From contig DXLV01000007.1 of assembly GCA_019414545.1 (NCBI GenBank), positions 1-63,025 of the forward strand: a DNA stretch of 63,025 nt. The letters run 5' to 3'. The notes under the pieces were generated by a model. That model was not told the DNA's origin, ran no database searches, and was given only the letters and a program-made list of their open reading frames with translations. Each line of letters begins with the position of its first letter. The first letter of the stretch is position 1. The DNA comes from Collinsella sp. (GTDB taxonomy: Bacteria; Actinomycetota; Coriobacteriia; Coriobacteriales; Coriobacteriaceae). A program made the position numbers and the translations under genes. Below, piece after piece: positions 34,306 to 42,902 of this stretch.

Positions 34306-35996
34306 TCGTACCCGTTAAGTTTACCTACGCCTCGCGCGACCTGTGGTTCGACCCGCAGGATCTGGATATCCTCGAGGCCGATTATGCTATCTGCTCCACC
34401 GAGCGCGGAACCGAGATCGGCTTGGTCACGGCCGATCCCTTCGAGGTGCCGCAGGACGAGATCGGCCAGCCGCTCAAGCCCGTGCTGCGCGTGGCGAGCG
34501 ACATCGACCTGCAGCTTGCCGATGATCTGGCCATCCAAGGCGACGAGGCCATGGTCGATTTCCGTCGCCTGGTCAAGGAGCTCGACCTCGAGATGAAGCC
34601 GGTCGGCGTCGAGTACCTGTTTGGCGGCGAGAAGGCCGTGTTCTACTTTGCGGCCGAGGAGCGCGTCGATTTTCGTCAGCTCGTCAAGGATCTGTCCTCG
34701 ACGCTGCACATTCGCGTCGACATGCGCCAGATCGGCGTGCGCGACGAGACTCGCCTGGTGGGCGGCTATGCCCAGTGCGGCCAGGAGCTCTGCTGCACGC
34801 GCTTTGGCGGACAGTTTGAGCCCGTCTCGATCCGCATGGCAAAAGAGCAGGACCTGCCGCTCAATTCCTCCAAGATCAGCGGCGTTTGCGGCCGCCTGAT
34901 GTGCTGCCTGCGCTATGAGTTCGAAGCGTACAAGGACTTTAAGAGCCGTGCGCCCAAAAAGAAGACGCTCATCGATACGCCGCTCGGCAAGGCGCGTATT
35001 CAGGAATATGACACGCCGCGTGAGCAGCTGGTGCTGCGCCTGGAGAACGGCAAGGTCTTTAAGGTCAACCTGGCCGATATGACCTGCTCGGAGGGCTGCA
35101 AAAAGAAGGCCGCCGAGCAGGGCTGCAACTGCCGCCCCGACTGCGTGACGCGCGACGTGCTCGAGCGCATCGAGTCGCCCGAGATGCGCCTGGCGCTCAT
35201 GGAGCTCGACCGCGAGAACGGCGTCGACGTGGGCGATGGCCTGTCGAGCGCCGACCGTCTTGCTGGCACGTCGATGCCCAAGCGCCGTCGTCGCGATGCT
35301 GAATCCGATGCTCGCGCCGGTCAGGGGCAGGGCGAGGGCCGTGGCCGCGGAAAGGGCCGTGGCAATGCCGCAACGCCTGAGGCCGAGGAGGCCGCTGGTG
35401 GCCGTCGTCGTCGCAAGCGCGCGGGCTCGGGTGATGCTACCGAGGCTGCGGCCGCGGGCAAGAACGTTTCCCGCGAGCGCGAGGCTCAACAGCCCCAGCA
35501 GCAAAACCGCGGCGGTGGCATGAACCCCACGCGCCGTCGCCGCCGTCACCTGTCGAGCGAGGAGCGCGAGGATGCCTTCCGCGCTGCAGCTGCTCGCGAG
35601 GCTGGTGCCGCTTCCAAGGGTCCCTCGGCCTCCGATGCGCCTGCCGACAAGGGCGGCAAGTCACGTGGCGAGGAGGAGCGCGCCCCGCGTCCGCGCCGTC
35701 GCCATTCCTCGGGCGCGCAGCAGAAGCCCTCAGTGCCCTCCGTGGCCGATCAGGTCTCGGATGGCGAGGTCAAGGTCACGCGCCGGCGTCCCGGAGATGG
35801 CGGGGGAGCGGCTGCCAAGGCTTCGCGTGGCGCGGCTCGCGACGAGCGCGAGCCGCGCGAGGATCGCGGTGGCGAGGGCTCGGCCGACCAGGGTCAAAAG
35901 CGCCGTCGTCGTCGCCGTTCCCGCAAGCCGCGCCAGGATGGTGGCGAGGGCTCGACCCCGTCTTCGGCCGCACCACAACCGCCCGCCGGCGAATAA
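34296..35996 (+). CDS. ricT: PSP1-domain protein RicT (YaaT) with long disordered tail
   Basis: A 566-residue protein. The first 290 residues are a PSP1 domain: VVPVKFTYASRDLWF start, EYLFGGEKAVFYFAAEERVDFRQL, and the cysteine-bearing CGQELCCTRFGGQF and VCGRLMCCLRYE segments, which in the RicAFT complex hold Fe-S ligands. The last 250 residues are Arg/Ala/Gly/Glu-rich, low complexity and probably disordered, far longer than in Bacillus YaaT (275 aa). In Bacillus, RicT acts on RNase Y-dependent mRNA maturation. The order tmk-holB-ricT matches Firmicutes. Confidence 0.9.
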   Translation: MPLVVPVKFTYASRDLWFDPQDLDILEADYAICSTERGTEIGLVTADPFEVPQDEIGQPLKPVLRVASDIDLQLADDLAIQGDEAMVDFRRLVKELDLEMKPVGVEYLFGGEKAVFYFAAEERVDFRQLVKDLSSTLHIRVDMRQIGVRDETRLVGGYAQCGQELCCTRFGGQFEPVSIRMAKEQDLPLNSSKISGVCGRLMCCLRYEFEAYKDFKSRAPKKKTLIDTPLGKARIQEYDTPREQLVLRLENGKVFKVNLADMTCSEGCKKKAAEQGCNCRPDCVTRDVLERIESPEMRLALMELDRENGVDVGDGLSSADRLAGTSMPKRRRRDAESDARAGQGQGEGRGRGKGRGNAATPEAEEAAGGRRRRKRAGSGDATEAAAAGKNVSREREAQQPQQQNRGGGMNPTRRRRRHLSSEEREDAFRAAAAREAGAASKGPSASDAPADKGGKSRGEEERAPRPRRRHSSGAQQKPSVPSVADQVSDGEVKVTRRRPGDGGGAAAKASRGAARDEREPREDRGGEGSADQGQKRRRRRRSRKPRQDGGEGSTPSSAAPQPPAGE

Positions 35997-36059
35997 CGCC
36001 CGCGAGCGGATTTAACCCGCCTTACCCCAATCGCGTCGGGGTACCATAGCGCTGAATCA

Positions 36060-36095
36060 ACAACCCTCCCTGCGACCGAATGTAGGGAGGGTTGT
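36060..36095 (+). promoter_or_regulatory. hairpin occluding the comF ribosome-binding site
   Basis: A 12-bp perfect inverted repeat, arm ACAACCCTCCCT (36060-36071) with 36084-36095. The right arm contains GGGAGG, the only plausible Shine-Dalgarno sequence for the TTG at 36099, so ribosome access would need melting of the stem. There is no T-run of the terminator type. Confidence 0.55.
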
Positions 36096-36098
36096 GTC

Positions 36099-36905
36099 TT
36101 GAAGAGCCATCTGAACAAATTGAGCCGTCTGCAGGGTGCCGGCGCCCTACCGTTTGCGGACGAATTGCTGCCGTTTGCCGAGCGGGCGGCACGCGAGGCA
36201 CTCGAGGCATTGTCGCCAACACGATGTGCCGGCTGCGAGCGCGCCGGTGCGCTTATTTGCCAAGACTGCCTGGCCGCGCTCACGCTCATCGACCCACGTC
36301 ATAGCTGCACCCGATGCGGCGCCCCGTTTGGGGATTTGCTGTGCACTGAGTGTTCGGTCGAGGGCACGTCCTCGGCAATGGCGGAGGCGCTCGACCGCTG
36401 CCTGGCGTGCTCCGTCTATGCGCATCCGCTGCCGCGCATCATTAAAGCGTACAAGGACGCGGGCGAGCGACGCCTGGCGCCGTATCTGGCGGAGCTGCTC
36501 TACGACACCGCCCTGCATGCCCAGGTCGTAGCGCCCGATCGCTTAGGAGGTGTGCTGTCCGGTGCGGATGCGGTGGTGTTTGTGCCTGCGACGGCGGCAG
36601 CGTTTCGGCGGCGTGGCTTTGATCATATGGAGGCCATTGCGCGCCCATTTTGCGAGCTGTCGGGCGTTCCCCTGCTCGATGCCCTCGTCAAGTACGGGCA
36701 TGGCGACCAGCGCGAACTCGGTCGTGAGGAGCGTCGCGAGCGTGCCCAAGGCATGTACGAGACGGTTGAGGACGTGCGCGGCCGCCGTCTACTGCTTATC
36801 GATGACGTTATCACCACGGGCGCGACCATGGCAGCGGCCTCGGCGGAGCTCAAGCGTGCCGGCGCTGCGGCAGTCGATGGCCTTGCTATCGCACGTGTTT
36901 GGTAG
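36099..36905 (+). CDS. comF: ComF-family phosphoribosyltransferase-like protein
   Basis: A 268-residue ComFC/GntX-type protein. A zinc-binding N-terminus (CAGCERAGALICQDC, then CTRCGAPFGDLLC) is followed by a phosphoribosyltransferase fold with the PRPP loop LLLIDDVITTGATM. Such proteins help transformation in naturally competent bacteria, though many carriers are not known to be competent; no other com gene is here. The start is a TTG at 36099, whose ribosome-binding site is inside a stem. A predicted endonuclease gene follows closely. Confidence 0.88.
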   Translation: MKSHLNKLSRLQGAGALPFADELLPFAERAAREALEALSPTRCAGCERAGALICQDCLAALTLIDPRHSCTRCGAPFGDLLCTECSVEGTSSAMAEALDRCLACSVYAHPLPRIIKAYKDAGERRLAPYLAELLYDTALHAQVVAPDRLGGVLSGADAVVFVPATAAAFRRRGFDHMEAIARPFCELSGVPLLDALVKYGHGDQRELGREERRERAQGMYETVEDVRGRRLLLIDDVITTGATMAAASAELKRAGAAAVDGLAIARVW

Positions 36906-36915
36906 GGGTGGTTTT

Positions 36916-38025
36916 GTGGCAGTGAAGATTGAGCGGCGCAACGAGCCGACAGGCGAACAGCTAGCGGCTTCCGTAATCCTAACAGGCGCTTCAGCGCTGC
37001 GCATGATGCGCGCCGAGCGCCGGCAGATGGGCTATATCAGCTGGAAGGACCTTAATCCCGATGAAGAGCGCCGTGTGCTGCGCACGTCGTCGCCCTCGAC
37101 CGAGGATATCTATCTTCCTGACTTGGTGCGAATTGGAGCCAAAAGTGGCGAGGTGCAAGAAGATCTGTGCTTGCTGGTGGGATCTGCGGCGCAGCGCCGC
37201 CGCATGCCTGGCGTAGGCTGGTCCGTGTGTTCCGGGTTGCCCGCCGGCTCGATTCTAGAGGTGGAACCGGGGGTGTACAGTCTATCTCCCGAGGCCCTTT
37301 GTGTTGCCGTTGCGCGCGAGGTCGGCTGCATCCAGGCGTTTGCCCTGGCCCAGGAGCTGTGCTCTAAGATTTCACTGAGCGACCGCGGGAAGTATCTGCC
37401 TCCCTACACCTCGCCTGTTGCGAATAAACTTGCAAAGGACAAGGACCAGCCAGCAGACGTGGGCTACTTTGAAGTCGAGCCGGTGCTGACGCCCGATCGC
37501 CTGGCAGATTACCTTGCGGCATGCAAGGGGAATGTGGCCAAACAGCTGCTGCGTCTGTGTCCCTATCTTTCGGAAAACCTGCTCTCGCCCATGGAGTGCA
37601 TCATGCTCGCCCTGTTTTCGCTTCCGTTTTCCTATGGCGGGTTTGCCTGCGGGCCTTTTAAGACCGACTACAAGATCGAGTTCGATGACCGTGCGCAGGC
37701 AATCTCGGGGATGCCTCATGCAGTTTGCGATGCATATCAAGAGGCAGCCCGGTTTGACCTGGAATACAACGGTGAGCTGGGCCATTCCTCCCGGAGGGGA
37801 CGTATCCATGATGAAAAACGCAACACGGGCTTGATTACTATGGGAATCGAGGTCGCGACGGTCAACAACGAAATGCTCTGCGACATGGAAGCGATGGAAG
37901 CGCTCGCATGGCGCATGCACCAGCGTATGCGAAAGCGGTACCGGAATCGTGTCGATGCCCGCAGGAAGAAGCAAGAGGCGTTGCTTAACACGCTGCGGGC
38001 GTGTTTTGGGCTTAAGCCGGTCTAA
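36916..38025 (+). CDS. probable endonuclease-like (VSR/PD-(D/E)XK fold) protein
   Basis: A 369-residue protein with a GTG start 10 nt after the comF stop codon (TAGGGGTGG upstream); the longer in-frame ORF (36550) is a shadow of comF. The N-terminal part contains ILTGASALRMMRAERRQ; the C-terminal third (about 255-365) has DLEYNGELGH, then R..D..RN.GL and GIEV, in the order and spacing of Vsr/DUF559-like nucleases (D, E-x-N, H, R). The middle contains an AbiEi-like winged-helix feel (LEVEPGVYSLS). Function is inferred from the fold only; a DNA-repair or defence role is possible. Confidence 0.6.
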   Translation: MAVKIERRNEPTGEQLAASVILTGASALRMMRAERRQMGYISWKDLNPDEERRVLRTSSPSTEDIYLPDLVRIGAKSGEVQEDLCLLVGSAAQRRRMPGVGWSVCSGLPAGSILEVEPGVYSLSPEALCVAVAREVGCIQAFALAQELCSKISLSDRGKYLPPYTSPVANKLAKDKDQPADVGYFEVEPVLTPDRLADYLAACKGNVAKQLLRLCPYLSENLLSPMECIMLALFSLPFSYGGFACGPFKTDYKIEFDDRAQAISGMPHAVCDAYQEAARFDLEYNGELGHSSRRGRIHDEKRNTGLITMGIEVATVNNEMLCDMEAMEALAWRMHQRMRKRYRNRVDARRKKQEALLNTLRACFGLKPV

Positions 38026-38058
38026 TTCACGTCGAAAATAGGGGGTTAATCATATGCC

Positions 38059-38277
38059 CTGGCCAAAATATGGCAAATATGAGTACTGTCACTAAATCAG
38101 TAACAGCAAAATCAAGGAATTTAGGACTCGGAGGCGGCATAAAGTAAGAAGATAATAAACAAATGTGGAATAACTAAGCATCAGGTTGGCGACACTGAGC
38201 GCAAAATCTGTCCGAGAGGCCAAAATTGCCTGTTACTAAATTGGTGACAGTACTCATATTTGCCATTTTTTGGCCAC
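38059..38277. repeat. dispersed terminal-inverted-repeat element, copy C
   Basis: 219 bp. Ends read inwards (C/G)TGGCCAAAA(T/A)ATGGCAAATATGAGTACTGTCAC; both carry the CTGTCAC...GTAACAG subterminal hairpin with one mismatch. It begins 33 bp after the endonuclease-like gene. No ORF inside. Confidence 0.7.
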
Positions 38278-38296
38278 GGCACCCTAGGAAGGGTGC

Positions 38297-38325
38297 CCCG
38301 GAGCTCCCCATAGGGGAGCTCCGGG
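38297..38325. terminator. 13-bp GC hairpin
   Basis: A perfect palindrome CCCGGAGCTCCCC (38297-38309) with its complement (38313-38325), loop ATA. There is no T-run on either side, so it may block transcription from element C or the gene before it. A close relative with a T-run is at 39850. Confidence 0.55.
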
Positions 38326-38397
38326 CTTCACAGAGGCACGAATAGCCCACTCCGACCTGCGAAATCTGTACTCGCGATGCGAATGACGCCCCTAACC

Positions 38398-38426
38398 TTA
38401 AACTTTAGCTTGAACTTAGCTATAAT
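38398..38426 (+). promoter_or_regulatory. promoter of the lipoprotein transcript
   Basis: A perfect TATAAT -10 box (38421-38426) with TTAAAC 17 bp upstream as a weak -35. It predicts a transcript start near 38433 and thus a leader of about 340 nt. Confidence 0.5.
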
Positions 38427-38775
38427 GCGCTACGTTCCTACCAGGCTGTGGTTGCGGACGGACGAAATGCCCGTCCTAGTCCAAGACAGACGCGGTCAAA
38501 GGGATCCACGTAAGCGACCGCGTGCGCGCGGCGCGATCATGGCGCGTCCTAGATGTAAGCCGCACCGTCCGTTCTACTTTCTTTGGGGCAATACCGCCTC
38601 GCGGGCGAGCGGGCCAGTCGTGAGGGTGGCTGCGGCCTCCCGAGCAAACACCCCGGTGCGCAAGTGTGGGGTCAAATACCAGGTCAGCTGGTGGGAACAA
38701 TCTGATATTCCGCGCAACGCACGGATCGTATACGACACAGAAGGCAGGGTAGTGGACATGGTGAGGGGCAGCTTG
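38427..38775 (+). other. long leader with several stems
   Basis: The region between the promoter and the lipoprotein start. Stems visible: GGACG/CGTCC near 38458-38478, GCGGTC/GACCGC (38492-38521), CGCGC/GCGCG, and ACCAG/CTGGT near 38679-38693. The frame of the lipoprotein happens to be open throughout, but the lipobox and signal peptide would then be internal, so it is not coding. No known riboswitch consensus is recognised. Confidence 0.35.
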
Positions 38776-39783
38776 ATGCACGCGGCTCGGTTAGGTGCTG
38801 GGACCGCAGCGGTCATCGCCGTTTTGGGCCTGAGCGGATGCGCGTTCAACCCGCTGTCTACGTTCACGACTCCCACGATCGACCAGATCGAGTACGAGAC
38901 CGTCACGCCCGCGGTGTCGGATGATGCCCTGGTCACCCCCGGTACCCTGACGGTTGCCCTCGATACCTCCGATGCGCCGCAGGCCATGCAGGGCGCTGAC
39001 GGCGAGCTCGCGGGGTATGCAGTCGACGCTGCCCGCGCCCTCGCAAGCCGCATGGGCCTTAAGGTCGCCTTTGTCGATGCGTCCTCGGCAGGTTCCGCGC
39101 TCGGTGACAAAAAGGCTGATATCTTTATCGGCGAGATCAACTCCACGGATGGGGACGTTAGCCCGCTCGGCACCTGCCTGTACGATGCCGCTTCCGTGTT
39201 CGGTAAAACCAGCGATGGTGGGTCGCTGAGCGTTTCCACCGATACCCTTAACACGTCTACTCTGGGTATCCAGATGTCCTCGGCCTCGCAGGAGGCGCTT
39301 GCTAAGCAGAGCATCACCGCCAACCAAAAGACTTACTCCAACATCAACGAGTGCTTTGAGGCGCTCGAGTCCGGCGAGGTCGACTATGTGATCTGCGACT
39401 CCACGGCTGGCGGTTACCTTGCGCGACTGATGAGCGAGATCTCCTATGTCGGTGCGCTCGAGGCGCCCTCGACGCTTGGTGTTGCAGGCCTTTCGTCCAA
39501 TGACGAACTGTGCCGTGCCGTGAGCGATGCCCTCGACGGTATTACGGCCGACGGCACGCTCGAGGCGGTCCACTGCGTCTGGTACGGCACGATGCCCTAC
39601 GACCTCACCACTAAGACGGTTTCGGGCGCTAACGTGCAGCCGGGCGACTCTGAGTCCAGCGAGACCACATCCTCCGGCAGCGAATCCTCCGATTCCAACA
39701 ATGAGACCGCACCCTCCGAAGACAAATCGTCCAGCCAGGAAGACACCATCACCGACGACGACATTAACAAGCTTAATAGCTAG
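38776..39783 (+). CDS. substrate-binding lipoprotein (amino-acid ABC transporter type)
   Basis: A 335-residue lipoprotein. ATG 38776 (after GAGGGG) gives a compact signal peptide ending in the lipobox LSGC; ATG 38758 is an alternative. The mature protein has an SBP_bac_3-like two-lobe fold (TPGTLTVALDTSDAPQAMQG, YAVDAARALASRMGLKVAFVD, then VDYVICDSTAGGYL near residue 195). No permease or ATPase gene is adjacent, so it is an orphan binding protein that may serve another transporter or act as a sensor. The last 50 residues are Ser/Glu-rich and disordered. Confidence 0.85.
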   Translation: MHAARLGAGTAAVIAVLGLSGCAFNPLSTFTTPTIDQIEYETVTPAVSDDALVTPGTLTVALDTSDAPQAMQGADGELAGYAVDAARALASRMGLKVAFVDASSAGSALGDKKADIFIGEINSTDGDVSPLGTCLYDAASVFGKTSDGGSLSVSTDTLNTSTLGIQMSSASQEALAKQSITANQKTYSNINECFEALESGEVDYVICDSTAGGYLARLMSEISYVGALEAPSTLGVAGLSSNDELCRAVSDALDGITADGTLEAVHCVWYGTMPYDLTTKTVSGANVQPGDSESSETTSSGSESSDSNNETAPSEDKSSSQEDTITDDDINKLNS

Positions 39784-39849
39784 TTATTGCTAGGGGTGGC
39801 GTCTCCTATGCGCTAGGAGAGATGCCTCTTCACGGTTTCAACACGCACT

Positions 39850-39883
39850 GCCGGGCTTCCCCAATAGGGGAGCCCGGCTTTTT
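39850..39883 (+). terminator. intrinsic terminator of the lipoprotein gene
   Basis: A 12-bp stem (GCCGGGCT-CCCC with GGGGAGCCCGGC), then five T's. The remaining 217 bp to the hpf gene hold its promoter region and no other feature I can support. Confidence 0.88.
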
Positions 39884-40100
39884 CATCTCTATAAAACCAG
39901 CAGGTCAAAGCCAATTTTCGGGACCAAATACAAAGTCGCCGGCTCCCTCCTATAGCGCACTTTGCCACAGAAAAGTGCGAGACTTCGGTATGCGGTATCA
40001 AGCAATCGTTATTCGGGTCTTTGGGAATCCGCGTGATTAAATGCACGGCAATGGGTACATAGCCAGTACAGTAAGTCCCCGAGGCAGATTGGAGCCACGT

Positions 40101-40685
40101 ATGGATATCAAGGTTTCTGGACGCAAGACGACGGTAACCGATGCTCTGCGTGCGCATGTGGATGAGAAGATCGGCGAGGCGCTCAAGGTTTTCGATATCG
40201 AGCCCATGACGGTCGACGTTGTACTTCGCTATGAGAAGAACCCCTCGAACCCCAACCCGGCAATCGTCGAGGTTACGGTTCGCGCCCGCGGTTCGGTGAT
40301 TCGCGTTGCCGAGCACGGTGCAGATATGTACGCCGCCATCGACCTCTCCGCCGATAAGGTCACCCGCCAGCTGCGCAAGTTCAAGACCAAGGTCGTGGAC
40401 AACCGCCAGGGTGGTGCCAGCGCAGCGGATGTTGCACCGGTCGAGCGTGTCGAGGATCTGGCCGACCTGCTGCTGCCCGAGGAGGACGACGACCTGCTCG
40501 TCCGCGAGAAGGTCATCGATGTCACCCCGATGACTGAGGAGCAGGCGCTGGTGCAGACCGATCTGCTGGGCCACGACTTCTACGTGTTCGAGAACGCGAC
40601 GACTGGCCTCATCAATGTGGTGTATCACCGTAAGAATGGTGGATATGGCATCATCAAGCCCCGTATCGAAACACTTGACGAGTAA
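40101..40685 (+). CDS. hpf: ribosome hibernation promoting factor, long form
   Basis: A 194-residue HPF. The S30AE domain (MDIKVSGRKTTVTDALRAHVDEKI, ADMYAAIDLSADKVTRQL) is followed by a linker and the C-terminal dimerisation domain (ALVQTDLLGHDFYVFENATTGLINVVYHRKNGGYG). Long HPF alone forms 100S ribosome dimers in resting cells. ATG 40101 with TTGGAG is chosen over 40041. A strong terminator follows at 40715, only 5 bp before the DegV gene's ribosome-binding site. Confidence 0.95.
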   Translation: MDIKVSGRKTTVTDALRAHVDEKIGEALKVFDIEPMTVDVVLRYEKNPSNPNPAIVEVTVRARGSVIRVAEHGADMYAAIDLSADKVTRQLRKFKTKVVDNRQGGASAADVAPVERVEDLADLLLPEEDDDLLVREKVIDVTPMTEEQALVQTDLLGHDFYVFENATTGLINVVYHRKNGGYGIIKPRIETLDE

Positions 40686-40714
40686 AATACGTTAACTTGC
40701 ATGAGTTAACGGTT

Positions 40715-40746
40715 GGCGGCCATCCCATGCGGGTGGCCGCCTTTTT
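40715..40746 (+). terminator. intrinsic terminator of hpf
   Basis: GGCGGCCA pairs with TGGCCGCC (40715-40722 with 40734-40741), then TTTTT. The degV ribosome-binding site starts 4 nt later, so degV depends on read-through or on a promoter overlapping this stem. Confidence 0.85.
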
Positions 40747-40764
40747 ACGTAAGGAGTCGCTTTG

Positions 40765-41718
40765 ATGGACAAGGCTGCATCTACCGGCCATTCTGACCGT
40801 TGCCGCATCGTCGTCGATACCTGCTGCGACTTTAGTCCCGAGGTCGCCGCGAACCTCGATGTCGATATCCTGGGCTTTCCCTTCATTATCGATGGCGAGG
40901 AGCGCACGGACGACATCTGGTCGAGCATGAGCCCTAAGGAGTTCTACGACCACATGCGCGCCGGTGCCCGCGTGTCCACCTCGGCCGTGTCGCTCGGCCG
41001 CTATATCGAGTTCTTTACCGAGTGTGCCAAAGAGGGCACGCCCACGGTCTACCTGTGCTTTACCTCGGCGCTGTCGTCGAGCTACAACTCCGCTTGCCAA
41101 GCGGCAGACGCCGTGCGTGCCGAGTATCCCGACTTTGAGCTCTATGTGGTCGATAACGCCTTGCCCTGCGCGACCGGCGCGCTCTTGGCGCTCGAGGCCG
41201 TACGCCAGCGTTCAGCGGGGCTGACCGCCAAGCAGCTGGTCGACTGGGCAAACGAGGCCAAGACCTACGTGCACGGCTACTTTACGCTCGAGAACTTCGA
41301 CGCGCTGGCTGCCGGCGGCCGCATTCCGCCCGCGGCGGCGCAGCTCACGGCAAAGCTCGACGTCAAACCCGAGCTCTCCTACGACCTGGCTGGCTCGCTA
41401 TCGCTGATCGGCGTCAACCGCGGCCGCAAGAAGGCGCTCAAGTCCATCCTCAAGTCGTTCCGCGAAAACTACGTGCCCGATCGCACCATGCCCATCGCCA
41501 TCATGACAGCCGATTCCGAGAAGGACGGCGACTGGCTCGAAGCCGCCATCCGCAAGGAGGAGGGCTGCGCCGACGTCACGATCATCCGCAGCTCCGTGGG
41601 CCCCACCATCGGCTCGCACGTGGGCCCCGGCATGGTGGCCTGCGCGTTTTGGGGTAAGAACCGCGCCGACAAGGCGTCGCTTTCCGACCGCATCGCCCGC
41701 CGCGTGCGCGGTCAGTAG
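40765..41718 (+). CDS. DegV-family fatty-acid-binding protein
   Basis: A 317-residue DegV protein. It shows the family pattern CRIVVDTCCDFSPEVAANLDVDILGFPF, then the conserved VSTSAVSLGRYIEFF segment and CFTSALSSSYNSA of the lipid-headgroup pocket, and TIGSHVGPGMVACAFWG at the end. DegV proteins (FakB) bind fatty acids for phosphorylation by FakA; the kinase gene is not in the window. ATG 40765 is preferred over TTG 40762; AAGGAG is upstream. Confidence 0.92.
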   Translation: MDKAASTGHSDRCRIVVDTCCDFSPEVAANLDVDILGFPFIIDGEERTDDIWSSMSPKEFYDHMRAGARVSTSAVSLGRYIEFFTECAKEGTPTVYLCFTSALSSSYNSACQAADAVRAEYPDFELYVVDNALPCATGALLALEAVRQRSAGLTAKQLVDWANEAKTYVHGYFTLENFDALAAGGRIPPAAAQLTAKLDVKPELSYDLAGSLSLIGVNRGRKKALKSILKSFRENYVPDRTMPIAIMTADSEKDGDWLEAAIRKEEGCADVTIIRSSVGPTIGSHVGPGMVACAFWGKNRADKASLSDRIARRVRGQ

Positions 41719-41817
41719 GCAAGTAACGCGGCCCTAATCGCCCCTCAGCTCACAGCCCAAACGCTGGCACCGAGTATTCAACCTGGTAATAACACCCAAC
41801 CCAAAAGGAAAGGTTTC

Positions 41818-42897
41818 ATGGCAAACAAGCTCTCTGTCGCATTTATCGGCACCGGAATCATGGGTGCCCCCATCGCCGGCCACATTCTGGACGCCGGCTA
41901 TCCCGTTACGGTCAACAACCGCACCAAGTCCAAGGCCGCGGCGCTTGTCGAGCGCGGCGCCGTCTGGGCCGATACGCCGGCCGATGCCGTGGCGAACGCC
42001 GACGTCGTCTTTACCATGGTGGGTTATCCCTCCGAGGTCGAGGAGCTCTACCTGGCGGGCGACGGCCTGCTCGCGTGCACAAAGCCCGGCGCGGTCCTGA
42101 TCGACCTCACCACGAGCTCGCCCGAGCTCGCGCGCGACATTGCCGAGGCCGCCCAGGTCACGGGCCGCATGGCGTTTGACTGCCCCGTCACCGGCGGCGA
42201 GTCCGGTGCTATCGCCGGCACGCTCACGGCCATCGTGGGCGCCACCGAGAACGACATCGCCCCGGTCCGCGACATCCTTTCCACCTTTGCGGCAACTATC
42301 TGCTGCTTCGATGGCGCCGGCAAGGGCCAGGCTGCCAAGCTCGCCAACCAGGTGTCGCTGGGCGCCTGCATGGTCGGCATGGCCGATGCGCTGGCGTTTG
42401 CCGAGCTGAGCGGCCTTGACCTGGAGAAGATCCGTCAGATGATCCTGGGCGGCACCGGCAAGTCCGGCGCCATGGAGAGCCTGGCGCCCAAGGCACTCGA
42501 CGGCGACTACAAGCCCGGCTTTATGGTCGAGCACTTTATTAAGGATCTGCGCCTGGCGCTCGCCTATGCCGACGACCGCGAGCTTGCGCTGCCCGGCGCC
42601 GACGTGGCCTTTACGCTCTACGACATGCTCGACGCCATCGGTGGCGCCAAGCTGGGCACCCAGGCCATCACGGTTCTCTACAAGGAGGAGGCCGACGCCA
42701 TCGCCGCCGGTCTGGACTGGTCGCAGTATCGCCCCGAGGAGCATGGTGCTCACGAGGAAGGCTGCGGTTGCGGCGAGCACGGCGACGACCACGAGTGCGG
42801 TTGCGGACACCACCACGACGAGGACCACGAGTGCTGCGGCGGCCACGGCCATGACGACGGCCACGAGTGCTGCTGCGGCCACCATCACGGGGAGTAG
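41818..42897 (+). CDS. NAD(P)-dependent hydroxyacid dehydrogenase with a His/Cys-rich tail
   Basis: A 359-residue member of the 3-hydroxyisobutyrate/tartronate-semialdehyde reductase family. The Rossmann motif IGTGIMGAPIAGHIL is at the start, the substrate motif DCPVTGGESGA near residue 120-130, and the catalytic lysine Lys174 lies in KLANQ. The catalytic domains end near residue 305; the last 50 residues alternate His, Cys, Gly and acidic residues (HHHDEDHECCGGHGHDD), which is not part of the family and looks like a metal-binding or storage tail. AAAGGAAAGG precedes the start. Confidence 0.9.
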   Translation: MANKLSVAFIGTGIMGAPIAGHILDAGYPVTVNNRTKSKAAALVERGAVWADTPADAVANADVVFTMVGYPSEVEELYLAGDGLLACTKPGAVLIDLTTSSPELARDIAEAAQVTGRMAFDCPVTGGESGAIAGTLTAIVGATENDIAPVRDILSTFAATICCFDGAGKGQAAKLANQVSLGACMVGMADALAFAELSGLDLEKIRQMILGGTGKSGAMESLAPKALDGDYKPGFMVEHFIKDLRLALAYADDRELALPGADVAFTLYDMLDAIGGAKLGTQAITVLYKEEADAIAAGLDWSQYRPEEHGAHEEGCGCGEHGDDHECGCGHHHDEDHECCGGHGHDDGHECCCGHHHGE

Positions 42898-42902
42898 CGC
42901 CC

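Noticed and set aside
38377..38775. Upstream extension of the lipoprotein ORF to ATG 38377
   Set aside because: It would place the signal peptide and lipobox inside the protein; the promoter box at 38421 lies within it, and the translated leader is basic and without any domain.
38427..38775. RNase P RNA, tmRNA or SRP RNA in the lipoprotein leader
   Set aside because: The invariant parts of these RNAs (for example GAGGAAAGTCC, or the SRP GGAAGG loop motif) are absent; ACCAGGTCAG alone is part of a small local hairpin.
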